A DNA stretch of 13,390 nt from an uncultured Roseiflexaceae bacterium (lineage in GTDB: Bacteria > Chloroflexota > Chloroflexia > Chloroflexales > Roseiflexaceae). Both the position numbers and the translations under genes were made by a program. Below are positions 5,823 to 12,770 of this stretch, piece after piece (the first letter of the stretch is position 1; each line of letters begins with the position of its first letter). Under the pieces are notes generated by a model that saw only the letters and a program-made list of their open reading frames with translations, made no database searches and was not told the origin of the DNA. The stretch is taken from contig CAIPUQ010000325.1 of the NCBI GenBank assembly GCA_903868295.1, positions 1-13,390 of the forward strand. The letters run 5' to 3'.

Positions 5823-6578
5823 ATGCATCGTTCCATCGCCATCACGCTCCTCGTGAGCATTGCACTGCTCATCGCTGGCTGTGCATCTGCAACGAGCGAC
5901 GCTCCTACATCGGCAACGACGGCGGCAAACAGTACCAGTGCCAGTACGCCCACAACGGCTGCAATCAGCATCCGCACCAGCACACCGACAGTCCCACTCC
6001 CAACCACCGTTGCACCAGCCGCTCCAGAGAGCGTCCCGATGAGTGTCGATGCAGACGGGTATCACGTTATCGGTGACCCTGCAGCACCGGTCGTCATGAC
6101 CGATTATTCGGACTACTTCTGAGGGAGTTGTGCCTTCCACGTGTTGGAAGTCGAACCACAACTCATCACACAGTATGTCACCACCGGGCAGATGCAGATT
6201 GTCGTCCGTCCATTGCTCCAGTACGGGCCCGATTCGTTACTGGCCGCACATGCTGCCGAATGTGCGCACGAACAAAACGCCTTTATCGCGATGCGCAGTG
6301 CGATCTACGATGTCCAAGGAACGCTCTACATGGCCGATGATTTACAAGCCGCCTTGGCCGATGTCGCACAATCGATCGCGCTGGACCGCACCGCATTCAG
6401 CGCCTGCATGGCATCAGAACGATACAATGAAGCGTTATACCAGGGGTACACACGGGCGACCAGTAGCGGTATTGTGGCACGCCCAGTTTTTGAACTGAAC
6501 GGCCAGCGTCTTATCGGTTCTCAGTCACTCGAGACGTTTAAACGCGTCATCGATGCACTGCTCGCACCTGCACCATAA
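5823..6578 (+). CDS. Exported DsbA-like thioredoxin lipoprotein with selenocysteine (U-G-S-C active site, TGA 6120-6122 read through)
   Basis: This is a predicted extracytoplasmic thiol/selenol oxidoreductase. Residues 1-20 form a lipoprotein signal with lipobox LIAGC (Cys20). A Ser/Thr/Pro/Ala linker (21-75) leads to a DsbA/thioredoxin domain: GDPAAPVVMTDYSDYF, then TGA at codon 100, then Gly-Ser-Cys103, a helix, an AAECAHEQ segment, and the cis-Pro loop GIVARPVFELNGQ (Pro221). The frame is open on both sides of the TGA, and the TGA replaces the first Cys of the family's CxxC. A SECIS-like hairpin follows immediately. I preferred ATG 5823 to the in-frame ATG 5817 because GAGG sits six bases upstream of 5823 but directly against 5817. 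The product is 251 residues if read through. The alternative is a pseudogene or a sequencing error at one base; the hairpin argues against both. A selA/selB/selC/selD set is needed elsewhere in the genome. Confidence 0.85.
6120..6164 (+). promoter_or_regulatory. Bacterial SECIS element (UGA plus downstream hairpin)
   Basis: After TGA 6120-6122, GAGTTGTG (6125-6132) pairs perfectly with CACAACTC (6157-6164). An asymmetric internal loop (1 and 6 bases) separates this from a perfect six-pair upper stem, CTTCCA (6134-6139) with TGGAAG (6145-6150). The apical loop is CGTGT (6140-6144). Seventeen bases lie between the UGA and the loop, and a G stands in the first two loop positions. Both features fit the published bacterial SECIS description as I remember it (loop 16-37 bases from UGA, G among the first two loop bases). 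Unlike the E. coli fdhF element, there is no bulged U in the upper stem. Confidence 0.82.
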
Positions 6579-6605
6579 CCTCCTCATCAAATGAGAGGGA
6601 TTTTC
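6579..6605 (+). terminator. Possible terminator after the selenoprotein gene
   Basis: CCTC(C)TCAT (6579-6587) pairs with ATGAGAGG (6591-6598) with one bulged C and a CAA loop, followed by GATTTTC. The hairpin begins directly after the stop codon. The T run is short, so termination may be partial and let transcription continue into the next gene. Confidence 0.45.
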
Positions 6606-6655
6606 TCAGGGAGGTGTCAGTGCGTGCGTGGTAGGATGCTTCCAAGAGGTTTTCT

Positions 6656-7300
6656 ATGCGACGTCGTCAACTCATCATGCCGTTCTTCATCTGTATCGTC
6701 ACCATTTTCTTAATTTCGAAAATGGTCACCGCCCATGCCGAAGACAGCACCGACGAGTCTGCCTACCCCACCCCGACGGACATCATCGATGTCATCGAGA
6801 CTCCGCTCCCCACCATGACCGAGTACGCGTACGACGAAAGCGATCCTCCCACAGACCCGACCGAGACACCGACCCCAACGGCGACCGGACAAGCAATAAA
6901 CACCGATCCGACCGCCACGACCGTCGTCATCGATACAAACCCGACCGCCGAGGCGCTACCACTGTCAGACACCACCAACGCACCAGACGACCTCGCGGTG
7001 TTGACGTCGATTGACACACCTACCCCCATTGCGCTCGCAATCGCAATCAGCACCCGCGGTGGCACGGTACGCACCTGTACGACACATACCACCGAGGTGT
7101 TTGAAGGCGTCACGACACCGAATACCATGCTCGAAGTGCGCTTTGACATGCGTGTTGTCGGCGGGGGCATGAGTACTCCTAGCGGGCGCTACCTGCTCCC
7201 GCTGTATATTGGCGATGAAGCCACTGGCAGCCACACCATATCCATCGTCAAGCGGTATACGGGGCGTTTGCTCCAGAAGGTATCGTGTGAAATCCCCTAG
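6656..7300 (+). CDS. Secreted or anchored Thr/Pro-rich protein with C-terminal beta-domain
   Basis: I do not recognise a named family for the whole protein. The 214 residues begin with three arginines and a hydrophobic segment (8-26) ending in VTAHA, which looks like a signal peptide with cleavage after AHA (27) or a membrane anchor. Residues 30-130 are rich in Thr, Pro, Asp and Ala, with repeated 'TPT/PTAT' steps as in surface linkers. The C-terminal part (about 133-214) has two Cys and the pattern MRVVGGG...SGRYLLPLYIGDEATGSHTISIV, which resembles small beta-sandwich domains at the ends of secreted Chloroflexota proteins. The start has AAGAGG six bases upstream. Its end overlaps the start of the Nudix gene by 14 bases. 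Confidence 0.8.
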   Translation: MRRRQLIMPFFICIVTIFLISKMVTAHAEDSTDESAYPTPTDIIDVIETPLPTMTEYAYDESDPPTDPTETPTPTATGQAINTDPTATTVVIDTNPTAEALPLSDTTNAPDDLAVLTSIDTPTPIALAIAISTRGGTVRTCTTHTTEVFEGVTTPNTMLEVRFDMRVVGGGMSTPSGRYLLPLYIGDEATGSHTISIVKRYTGRLLQKVSCEIP

Positions 7301-7976
7301 CGCGTCAGCCGATGCACACTGGCTCAGCATGCTGCAGGCAATCGCAACCCACGACTATGGCGTGATGCAGTCACACCTGCCGATGATCCATGCGGCTGAC
7401 GGCCGTACCCTGCGGATAAACGAACCGCCCACGGGCGTTATCCCTCGCCAAGCGGCGGTACTCATTTTGGCGACACCCTCCGCAGACGAGATCGAACTCG
7501 TGGTCACGCGTCGTTCCGGAGCACTCCGACAGCACAGTGGCGAAATCGCATTCCCTGGTGGACGTGTGGATGACACCGACGAATCGGTCTATGCCTGCGC
7601 ACTACGCGAAGCACACGAAGAAATCGGCGTCCCGGCGTCATCCATTCACGTCTTGGGAGCATTGCACGCAGTCTATGTCCCCAGAAGCAACCACATGGTC
7701 ACACCTGTCGTTGCTTGGCTTGCACAAACACCAACGTACCAGAGCAATCCAGCCGAGGTCGCCGAGGTATTTCATCTGCCCATACACGCAGTCCTGGGCA
7801 ATGACACACTCCAGATCGAAGAACGACTGGTCCAAGGTGAGACAATCCGCGTCCCGTATTTTCCCTTTCTCGAACATCGCATCTGGGGCGCGACGGCACT
7901 CATGTTGTGTGATTTGGCCGCACGCATCGATCGATATCGCGCACAGCGCAGCAGCGGACACAAGGAGTCAGAATGA
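7287..7976 (+). CDS. Nudix hydrolase of the CoA diphosphatase type
   Basis: It probably cleaves coenzyme A or acyl-CoA at the pyrophosphate to 3',5'-ADP and (acyl-)phosphopantetheine, using Mg or Mn ions. The 229-residue product has the motif that marks this subfamily, VTRRSGALRQHSGEIAFPGG (about 73-92), which resembles the known LLTxR..xLRxHxGExxFPGG CoA signature. It runs into the Nudix box with REAHEEIG (107-114), where E111 and E112 would bind metal. I chose GTG 7287 because AGAAGG lies six bases upstream. The longer frame from 7209 would overlap the previous gene by 92 bases, and ATG 7330 lacks a clear ribosome site. The stop overlaps the next start in an ATGA, implying translational coupling. 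Confidence 0.87.
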   Translation: MKSPSASADAHWLSMLQAIATHDYGVMQSHLPMIHAADGRTLRINEPPTGVIPRQAAVLILATPSADEIELVVTRRSGALRQHSGEIAFPGGRVDDTDESVYACALREAHEEIGVPASSIHVLGALHAVYVPRSNHMVTPVVAWLAQTPTYQSNPAEVAEVFHLPIHAVLGNDTLQIEERLVQGETIRVPYFPFLEHRIWGATALMLCDLAARIDRYRAQRSSGHKESE

Positions 7977-10363
7977 CGACGAAACGCACCATCGGTATCT
8001 TTGGGGCATTGCTCGGCGCACTGGGTGTCGTAGCGTTTGCCACACTCCGCAAATCCTTGCCACAGACGCGTGGCACGCTCGCGATTGACGGTGTGTTGCA
8101 GCCGGTCGAGATTCTGCGCGATCGTTGGGGCGTTCCGCATATATATGCAAAAAACACACACGATTTGTTCATGGCACAAGGCTTTGTCCACGCCCAAGAC
8201 CGGCTCTGGCAAATGGAGTCGCAGCGGCGCCTCGGACACGGGACCCTGTCAGAGCTCATCGGGAATCGCGCGGTCGATACCGACCGCTACATGCGCATCC
8301 TTGGCCTCGGTCGTTCTGCCCACGCCGACGCAGCAGTGTTGAGCGGCGATTCTTTGGCAAACGTCAGTGCATATGTCGCCGGTATCAATGCCTTTCTCGC
8401 TACCCACAAAAACAAATTACCACCTGAGTTTTTGTTGCTTCGTCACACCCCTGCCCCATGGACAGTTGCCGACGTCATCGTCTGGGGCAAAATCATGGCA
8501 CTCAGCCTGTCGGGCAATTGGACCCAAGAAATCCTGCGTAGCCGCCTCATTGCCACCATCGGCAAGAAAAGAACTGCAGATCTCGAGGCCAAGTTCCACC
8601 CCGACCTCCCTCTGGTCGTCCCTGCGGGCTCACAGTATCACCCCGACTTGGGCGCGTCTGCGCTCGACCTGGCTGGGGCAGCGACGTCGTTTGTGAAAGA
8701 CAACGATGTCAACGGCAGCAACAACTGGGTCGTCAATGGGACCCGCACGGTCAGCGGCAAACCGCTCCTCGCCAATGACCCACACCTCAATCTGGCACTT
8801 CCCTCCATCTGGTACGAAGCGCACTTGCATGCACCCGATTATCACGTGGCGGGTGCCAGCTTTGCGGGTTGTCCCGGCATCGTCATTGGCCACAATGATC
8901 GCATCGCATGGGGTGTGACCAATGGCATGATCGACAACCAAGATCTCTTCTTCGAGCGCTTCGACCCGGCCGATCCTGCGGGGTTGCGCTATGACGTCGA
9001 TGGCGAATGGCGGCAGGCCGAGCTCCGCTACGAAACCATCAAAATCAAGGGCGCAGCACCGCACATCGAAGCCGTCCGCAGCACCCGCCATGGACCAATC
9101 ATCACACCACTGGTCGACGGCAAAACCACTGACACGCTGGCATTACGTTGGACAGCGCTCGACACCAGCACGCTCCTCGATGCAATTTTTGCGCTCAATC
9201 GAGCCAGTGACTGGACATCCTTCCGGGCCGCGTTGCAATCGTGGGATGTCCCGCCACAGAATTTCGTCTATGCAGATGTCGATGGGCATATCGGCTATCA
9301 ACTCGCCGGCAACGTACCTGTGCGCGGCAACGGTGATGGACGTATCCCAGCGCCGGGCTGGGACAGCTCCTATGATTGGACCGGGTTCGTGCCATTCAAT
9401 CAACTCCCTGCACAGTACGATCCAGCCGAAGGGTTCATTGCGACTGCCAACAATCAACTCGTCCCCGACGGTTCGGTCCCACCAATCGCCGGCGAATGGC
9501 TCAACGGCTGGCGGGCAGCGCGCATCAGCCAGATGATCCGTCAGCACCCGCTCCACGACGCGTCGTCCTTTGCTGCGATCCACGCCGATCGGACCAGTCT
9601 CCCTGGCCTCGCCGTGGCGGCATTAGCGGGACGACTGCCAGACGGCGATGCCGTCGCAAATCAGGCCAGAGCATTGTTGGCTGCGTGGGACGGTGTCCTC
9701 GATGTATCGAGCTGTGCGGCAACCATTGCGGTCCAGTTGCTCGATGACCTGCAGCGCGAAGTCTTTGCGGCGGCCACTGCGGTCGTCGACCAACGGATTG
9801 GGATTGGGGCGTTCGCGAGTCGCCCTGGCCGCGAATATATGAGCCGAGCCCTCCCCTTTATCCTCCAAGCACTCGCTGACCGCGATGACAGCTGGTTTCG
9901 TGATGGCCGGAACTGGGATGATGTCCTCGACACCGCCTGGCAGCATGCCATCCCCACCATTCGCAAACGCTTGGGCGATAATCCCGGCAAATGGCAATAC
10001 GGCGACTGGCATCAAGTACATTTCACCCATCCGTTGAGTGTCATCCCCATCATCGGGAAACTCTTCAGCCGCGGTGCGTACCCGTTGGGCGGCAATCGCG
10101 ATACGGTCAACATGGGAGACGTCCAGGTCAACCCAGACGGTAGTCGCGTCACCACCACGCCATCCTATCGATTTATCGCAGATCCCAGCGACTGGGAACG
10201 CTCCAAAAGCATACACCCAGGTGGGCAGTCTGGGCACCCGCTCAGCAGTCACTACAGCGACTTTATCCGCGCATGGCTCAACGTCGAATACCATCCCATG
10301 CCATGGGCGCGCTTGGCTGTCGAAGAAGTCTGCCAAGCATCCTTGACGCTCAACCCACGTTGA
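7973..10363 (+). CDS. Penicillin acylase family N-terminal-nucleophile hydrolase
   Basis: This is an Ntn hydrolase of the penicillin G acylase/AHL acylase/PvdQ family. It hydrolyses an amide bond; the true substrate is not readable, and N-acyl-homoserine lactones, beta-lactams or other acyl-amides are all possible. The 796 residues comprise a hydrophobic N-terminal segment (7-24, anchor or signal), an alpha chain starting with EILRDRWGVPHIYA and AQDRLWQME, a spacer, and the autocatalytic site DVNGSNNW, where Ser249 would become the N-terminal nucleophile of the beta chain. The oxyanion Asn lies in ATANN (490-494), with NGWRAARI (511-518) and YPLGGNRDTVN further on. All key residues are present, so it should self-process and be active. 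AAGGAG lies five bases before the start. It is coupled to the Nudix gene by ATGA. Confidence 0.95.
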   Translation: MTTKRTIGIFGALLGALGVVAFATLRKSLPQTRGTLAIDGVLQPVEILRDRWGVPHIYAKNTHDLFMAQGFVHAQDRLWQMESQRRLGHGTLSELIGNRAVDTDRYMRILGLGRSAHADAAVLSGDSLANVSAYVAGINAFLATHKNKLPPEFLLLRHTPAPWTVADVIVWGKIMALSLSGNWTQEILRSRLIATIGKKRTADLEAKFHPDLPLVVPAGSQYHPDLGASALDLAGAATSFVKDNDVNGSNNWVVNGTRTVSGKPLLANDPHLNLALPSIWYEAHLHAPDYHVAGASFAGCPGIVIGHNDRIAWGVTNGMIDNQDLFFERFDPADPAGLRYDVDGEWRQAELRYETIKIKGAAPHIEAVRSTRHGPIITPLVDGKTTDTLALRWTALDTSTLLDAIFALNRASDWTSFRAALQSWDVPPQNFVYADVDGHIGYQLAGNVPVRGNGDGRIPAPGWDSSYDWTGFVPFNQLPAQYDPAEGFIATANNQLVPDGSVPPIAGEWLNGWRAARISQMIRQHPLHDASSFAAIHADRTSLPGLAVAALAGRLPDGDAVANQARALLAAWDGVLDVSSCAATIAVQLLDDLQREVFAAATAVVDQRIGIGAFASRPGREYMSRALPFILQALADRDDSWFRDGRNWDDVLDTAWQHAIPTIRKRLGDNPGKWQYGDWHQVHFTHPLSVIPIIGKLFSRGAYPLGGNRDTVNMGDVQVNPDGSRVTTTPSYRFIADPSDWERSKSIHPGGQSGHPLSSHYSDFIRAWLNVEYHPMPWARLAVEEVCQASLTLNPR

Positions 10364-10377
10364 TCGACGACGACACA

Positions 10378-10411
10378 AACCGCCGGCACGCCACAAGGCG
10401 TGCCGGCGGTT
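10378..10411. terminator. Strong bidirectional terminator
   Basis: A perfect 15-pair stem (10378-10392 with 10397-10411) has an ACAA loop and a very GC-rich core. The plus strand continues with TTATTTGTT, and the minus strand exits through GGTTTGTG. It sits 14 bases after the penicillin acylase stop and 11 bases from the convergent phosphorylase stop, so it serves both operons. Confidence 0.92.
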
Positions 10412-10422
10412 ATTTGTTGGGA

Positions 10423-11250
10423 CTATAATGCCGCAACGATGCCTTTGAGCAATCCGCCGAAGCGTGGCCGTGCCACATCGCCGGCCTCCATCACTTCTTC
10501 GTGGTTTGCCGGGCTACCATCGGGCAACGCCTGATTGGTCACCAACGAAATCGCCAACACCTGCATCCCTGCATGTGCCGCGACAATCACCTCCGGGGCG
10601 GTCGACATACCGACGACGTCGGCGCCGAGGCGCTGACACATACGTAGCTCTGCGCCCGTCTCAAATGATGGCCCTGCCACCATAATGTAGACCCCTTCAC
10701 GCAGGGTGACACCCTGTGCCGTTGCAACGTGTTGGGCCAACACACGCAGTGCTGGGGTGTACGCATGGAGCATCGGTGGGAATCGGACGCCCAGACGATC
10801 ATCATTTGCGCCGCGTAATGGATTATGACCGGCAAGACCAGGCATAAAGATATGATCGGTAATACACATCAACTCACCAACCGGCCAATCTGCGCGCAAC
10901 CCCCCGGCAGCATTGGTTGCAATCAGTGTCGTACAGCCGAGCGCGTGCATGACACGCACCGGCAACGTGACCTGATGCATATCGTACCCTTCGTAGAAGT
11001 GAAATCGACCACGCATCACGACAACGGGTGTGCCGCCCAACAGGCCAATCGCCAGTTCGCCCCGGTGCCCATACACGGTCGACCGTGGGAAGCCAGGGAT
11101 TGCTTCATATGGAATAACCGTTGCATCCTGCAGCTCGTCAGCCAACGCCCCGAGTCCTGACCCCAGAATCACACCCACCCGCGGTACCAACGCACACTTG
11201 CTCCGGATGGTCGCCACAGCCTGTTGCACTTCTTCGAACGTATGGGCCAT
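10423..11250 (-). CDS. punA: Purine nucleoside phosphorylase, trimeric class I type
   Basis: A purine salvage enzyme that cleaves inosine or guanosine with phosphate to base and ribose-1-phosphate. The 275-residue product has the class I signature: phosphate loop LGSGLG (29-34), GRFHFYEGY with His84 and Glu87, TNAAGG (112-117), GPSFETGAE with the base-binding Glu197, GMSTAPEVIVA with Met215, SLVTNQA with Asn239, and NHEEV with His250. Length and motif order are normal. GGAGAAGG lies just upstream, inside the end of the previous gene. The gap to that stop is only two bases, so the two are co-transcribed, ending at the terminator at 10378-10411. The exact gene name is a family convention; homologues are also called pnp. 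Confidence 0.93.
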   Translation of the reverse strand: MAHTFEEVQQAVATIRSKCALVPRVGVILGSGLGALADELQDATVIPYEAIPGFPRSTVYGHRGELAIGLLGGTPVVVMRGRFHFYEGYDMHQVTLPVRVMHALGCTTLIATNAAGGLRADWPVGELMCITDHIFMPGLAGHNPLRGANDDRLGVRFPPMLHAYTPALRVLAQHVATAQGVTLREGVYIMVAGPSFETGAELRMCQRLGADVVGMSTAPEVIVAAHAGMQVLAISLVTNQALPDGSPANHEEVMEAGDVARPRFGGLLKGIVAAL

Positions 11251-11252
11251 GA

Positions 11253-11948
11253 TTATTTTCCTTCTCCGGTGAGTTGGGCGCGTTTTGCGGCTGCTTCTTC
11301 TGCAGTCAAAACCCCTTTACGTTGGAGCGCATCAATTTGCGCCAGGATTTCGTGCTGTTCATCAACGACCGTCGGTTCAATGGTCAACGGATTGGTCGGT
11401 GTTTTGTTTTCTTCGGTGGGGATAGGTGCGGTATCACGCTTTGTACCGACGCGGGCATCATCAATCACCGTCCGTAGTTTCAACGGGCTTTGGATCTGGA
11501 TGAACCGCAACGCGCTCGCGTCCGAATCGCCAGTGACTGATACGTCTCCATAGTTAAATATCCGCCCAATCAACGACTGCGTGATGACCACTTCACTCAG
11601 CTGATTGAGTGCAATGTCTGCGACCCGCCGCGTCAAAATCCCTTCGCGGCGTATCAAGCGACGATTCGTGACAATGACCTGTGTGTAATACCACGCCAGA
11701 TAATCCCGGATCGCACGCACAATCATCACGAGCGCCAACGCCGACAGCACCCCATACACACTCCACTGCTGCCAATCTTGGGTAATGTTGTACAGTTTAA
11801 ACACTGCAGATGCAAAATAGGCTGCGACGGCAATAAACACCAAAAAAACGACTTCGGTCGTCATCGACCCAATCATCGCCATCGTGTGTGTCCGGTAGGT
11901 ACCGTATATGATTTCCTGATCATCTATGATTGATTGCTTACTTCCCAT
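11253..11948 (-). CDS. Membrane protein with bacterial PH domain and C-terminal SHOCT domain
   Basis: The function is unknown; it is probably a membrane-associated protein. The 231 residues show two hydrophobic helices (about 31-50 and 63-80), a YdbT/bPH2-type pleckstrin-like domain (about 88-160, with YYTQVIVTNRRLIRREGIL and the basic-hydrophobic pattern after it), a Thr/Pro/Glu-rich linker (165-195), and a short C-terminal SHOCT helix pair (198-226, ILAQIDALQRKGVLTAEEAA). SHOCT domains are known as oligomerisation or localisation tags at protein ends. AAGGAGG lies five bases before the start, and a TATAAT lies about 45 bases upstream. The gene is followed by punA after two bases. Confidence 0.9.
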   Translation of the reverse strand: MGSKQSIIDDQEIIYGTYRTHTMAMIGSMTTEVVFLVFIAVAAYFASAVFKLYNITQDWQQWSVYGVLSALALVMIVRAIRDYLAWYYTQVIVTNRRLIRREGILTRRVADIALNQLSEVVITQSLIGRIFNYGDVSVTGDSDASALRFIQIQSPLKLRTVIDDARVGTKRDTAPIPTEENKTPTNPLTIEPTVVDEQHEILAQIDALQRKGVLTAEEAAAKRAQLTGEGK

Positions 11949-11992
11949 ATCACCCTCCTTCGCAGCATGCGACGATTCGATGTCGCACCAAC

Positions 11993-11998
11993 ATTATA
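11993..11998 (-). promoter_or_regulatory. Possible -10 box of the PH-SHOCT/punA transcript
   Basis: On the minus strand a consensus TATAAT (11998-11993) lies about 45 bases before ATG 11948, giving a leader of roughly 38 bases. No convincing -35 is present at 16-18 bases. The leader also contains a small stem, TGCGAC/GTCGCA (11968-11973 with 11982-11987). This suggests internal transcription downstream of recO. Confidence 0.4.
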
Positions 11999-12011
11999 CG
12001 ACAAGCCCTTC

Positions 12012-12770
12012 TCACAAATCTGATCGACGTACGTCGTCGAGGAATGAAGCACTCCGGATTGCACGTTCACTCTGACGCATAACCCAACGCCGCAGAATCT
12101 GGTACACCATCGCATGGACATCTGCGGTAACGGTATACCCCACCACCGCTGCGAGTGACTCACGCTGGACAATGCGGAGCACCTTAAAGACCGAAAGTGA
12201 CACGCGTGTCGCCTGAATGTCGCTCCGTGCACAGTCTGCACACAGCATCCCGCCTTGCACAAAGCTCCACAACTGTGCAGTGGTATCGAGCGTCTGCCCA
12301 CAGACTGCACACTCCGTTAATTGTGGACGATAGCCCACCGCATCACAGATCTGCATCGTATACCAATGCAGCACCATGTCAACCGTCTGTGCAGTACACA
12401 GCGCCCTGAGCGTCTCGAGACACAAGCCATACGTTTGTGCTGCTGCATCTTCGTCTGCCAGCAACATGTCGGTCAGTTCGGCGACATAATAGCCGGCTGC
12501 CATACGCACCAACTCCTGCTGCAATGTGTCAAATCGCTCAATGGCGATGCTCTGTGTCAATACATCCCGCTGCTTCCCTACAGCGAGCTGTAACTGACAA
12601 TGGCTCAACAATTCGAGGTGGCCAGATAACTTGCTTGCAGTTTTGCGCACGCCGCGGGCTGTTGCTTGTATCTTGCCATTGGGAGTCAAAATGGTCACAA
12701 TACGGTCCGCTTCACCGACATCGATGCGTTTCAGGATGATTCCCTCGCAACGATAGAGTCGTTCACCCAT
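12012..12770 (-). CDS. recO: DNA repair protein RecO
   Basis: RecO loads RecA on SSB-coated single-stranded DNA with RecR in the RecFOR pathway of recombinational repair. The 252-residue product has the N-terminal OB-fold opening (MGERLYRCEGIILKRIDVGE, then DRIVTILTPNGK and ARGVRK), a helical C-terminal domain, and a four-cysteine zinc site (Cys154, Cys157, Cys177, Cys180 in CAVC and CADC). Length is typical. I chose ATG 12770 because the fold begins directly after it and it overlaps the upstream stop by eight bases, as in coupled genes. A GTG at 12782 in the same frame is an alternative; neither has a strong ribosome site. Confidence 0.94.
   Translation of the reverse strand: MGERLYRCEGIILKRIDVGEADRIVTILTPNGKIQATARGVRKTASKLSGHLELLSHCQLQLAVGKQRDVLTQSIAIERFDTLQQELVRMAAGYYVAELTDMLLADEDAAAQTYGLCLETLRALCTAQTVDMVLHWYTMQICDAVGYRPQLTECAVCGQTLDTTAQLWSFVQGGMLCADCARSDIQATRVSLSVFKVLRIVQRESLAAVVGYTVTADVHAMVYQILRRWVMRQSERAIRSASFLDDVRRSDL

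Noticed and set aside
5817..6122. A separate 101-residue lipoprotein ending at TGA 6122.
   Set aside because: It stops in the middle of a thioredoxin active-site motif, the same frame continues with the rest of the fold, and a SECIS-like hairpin follows the TGA.
6120..6122. TGA read as tryptophan (recoded genetic code).
   Set aside because: Other genes here use TGA as a true stop (the Nudix gene at 7974-7976 and the gene ending at 12763), and the position is a Cys, not a Trp, in the family.
7209..7286. An N-terminal extension of the Nudix protein from ATG 7209.
   Set aside because: It would overlap the preceding gene by 92 bases and has no ribosome site. GTG 7287 has AGAAGG at good spacing.
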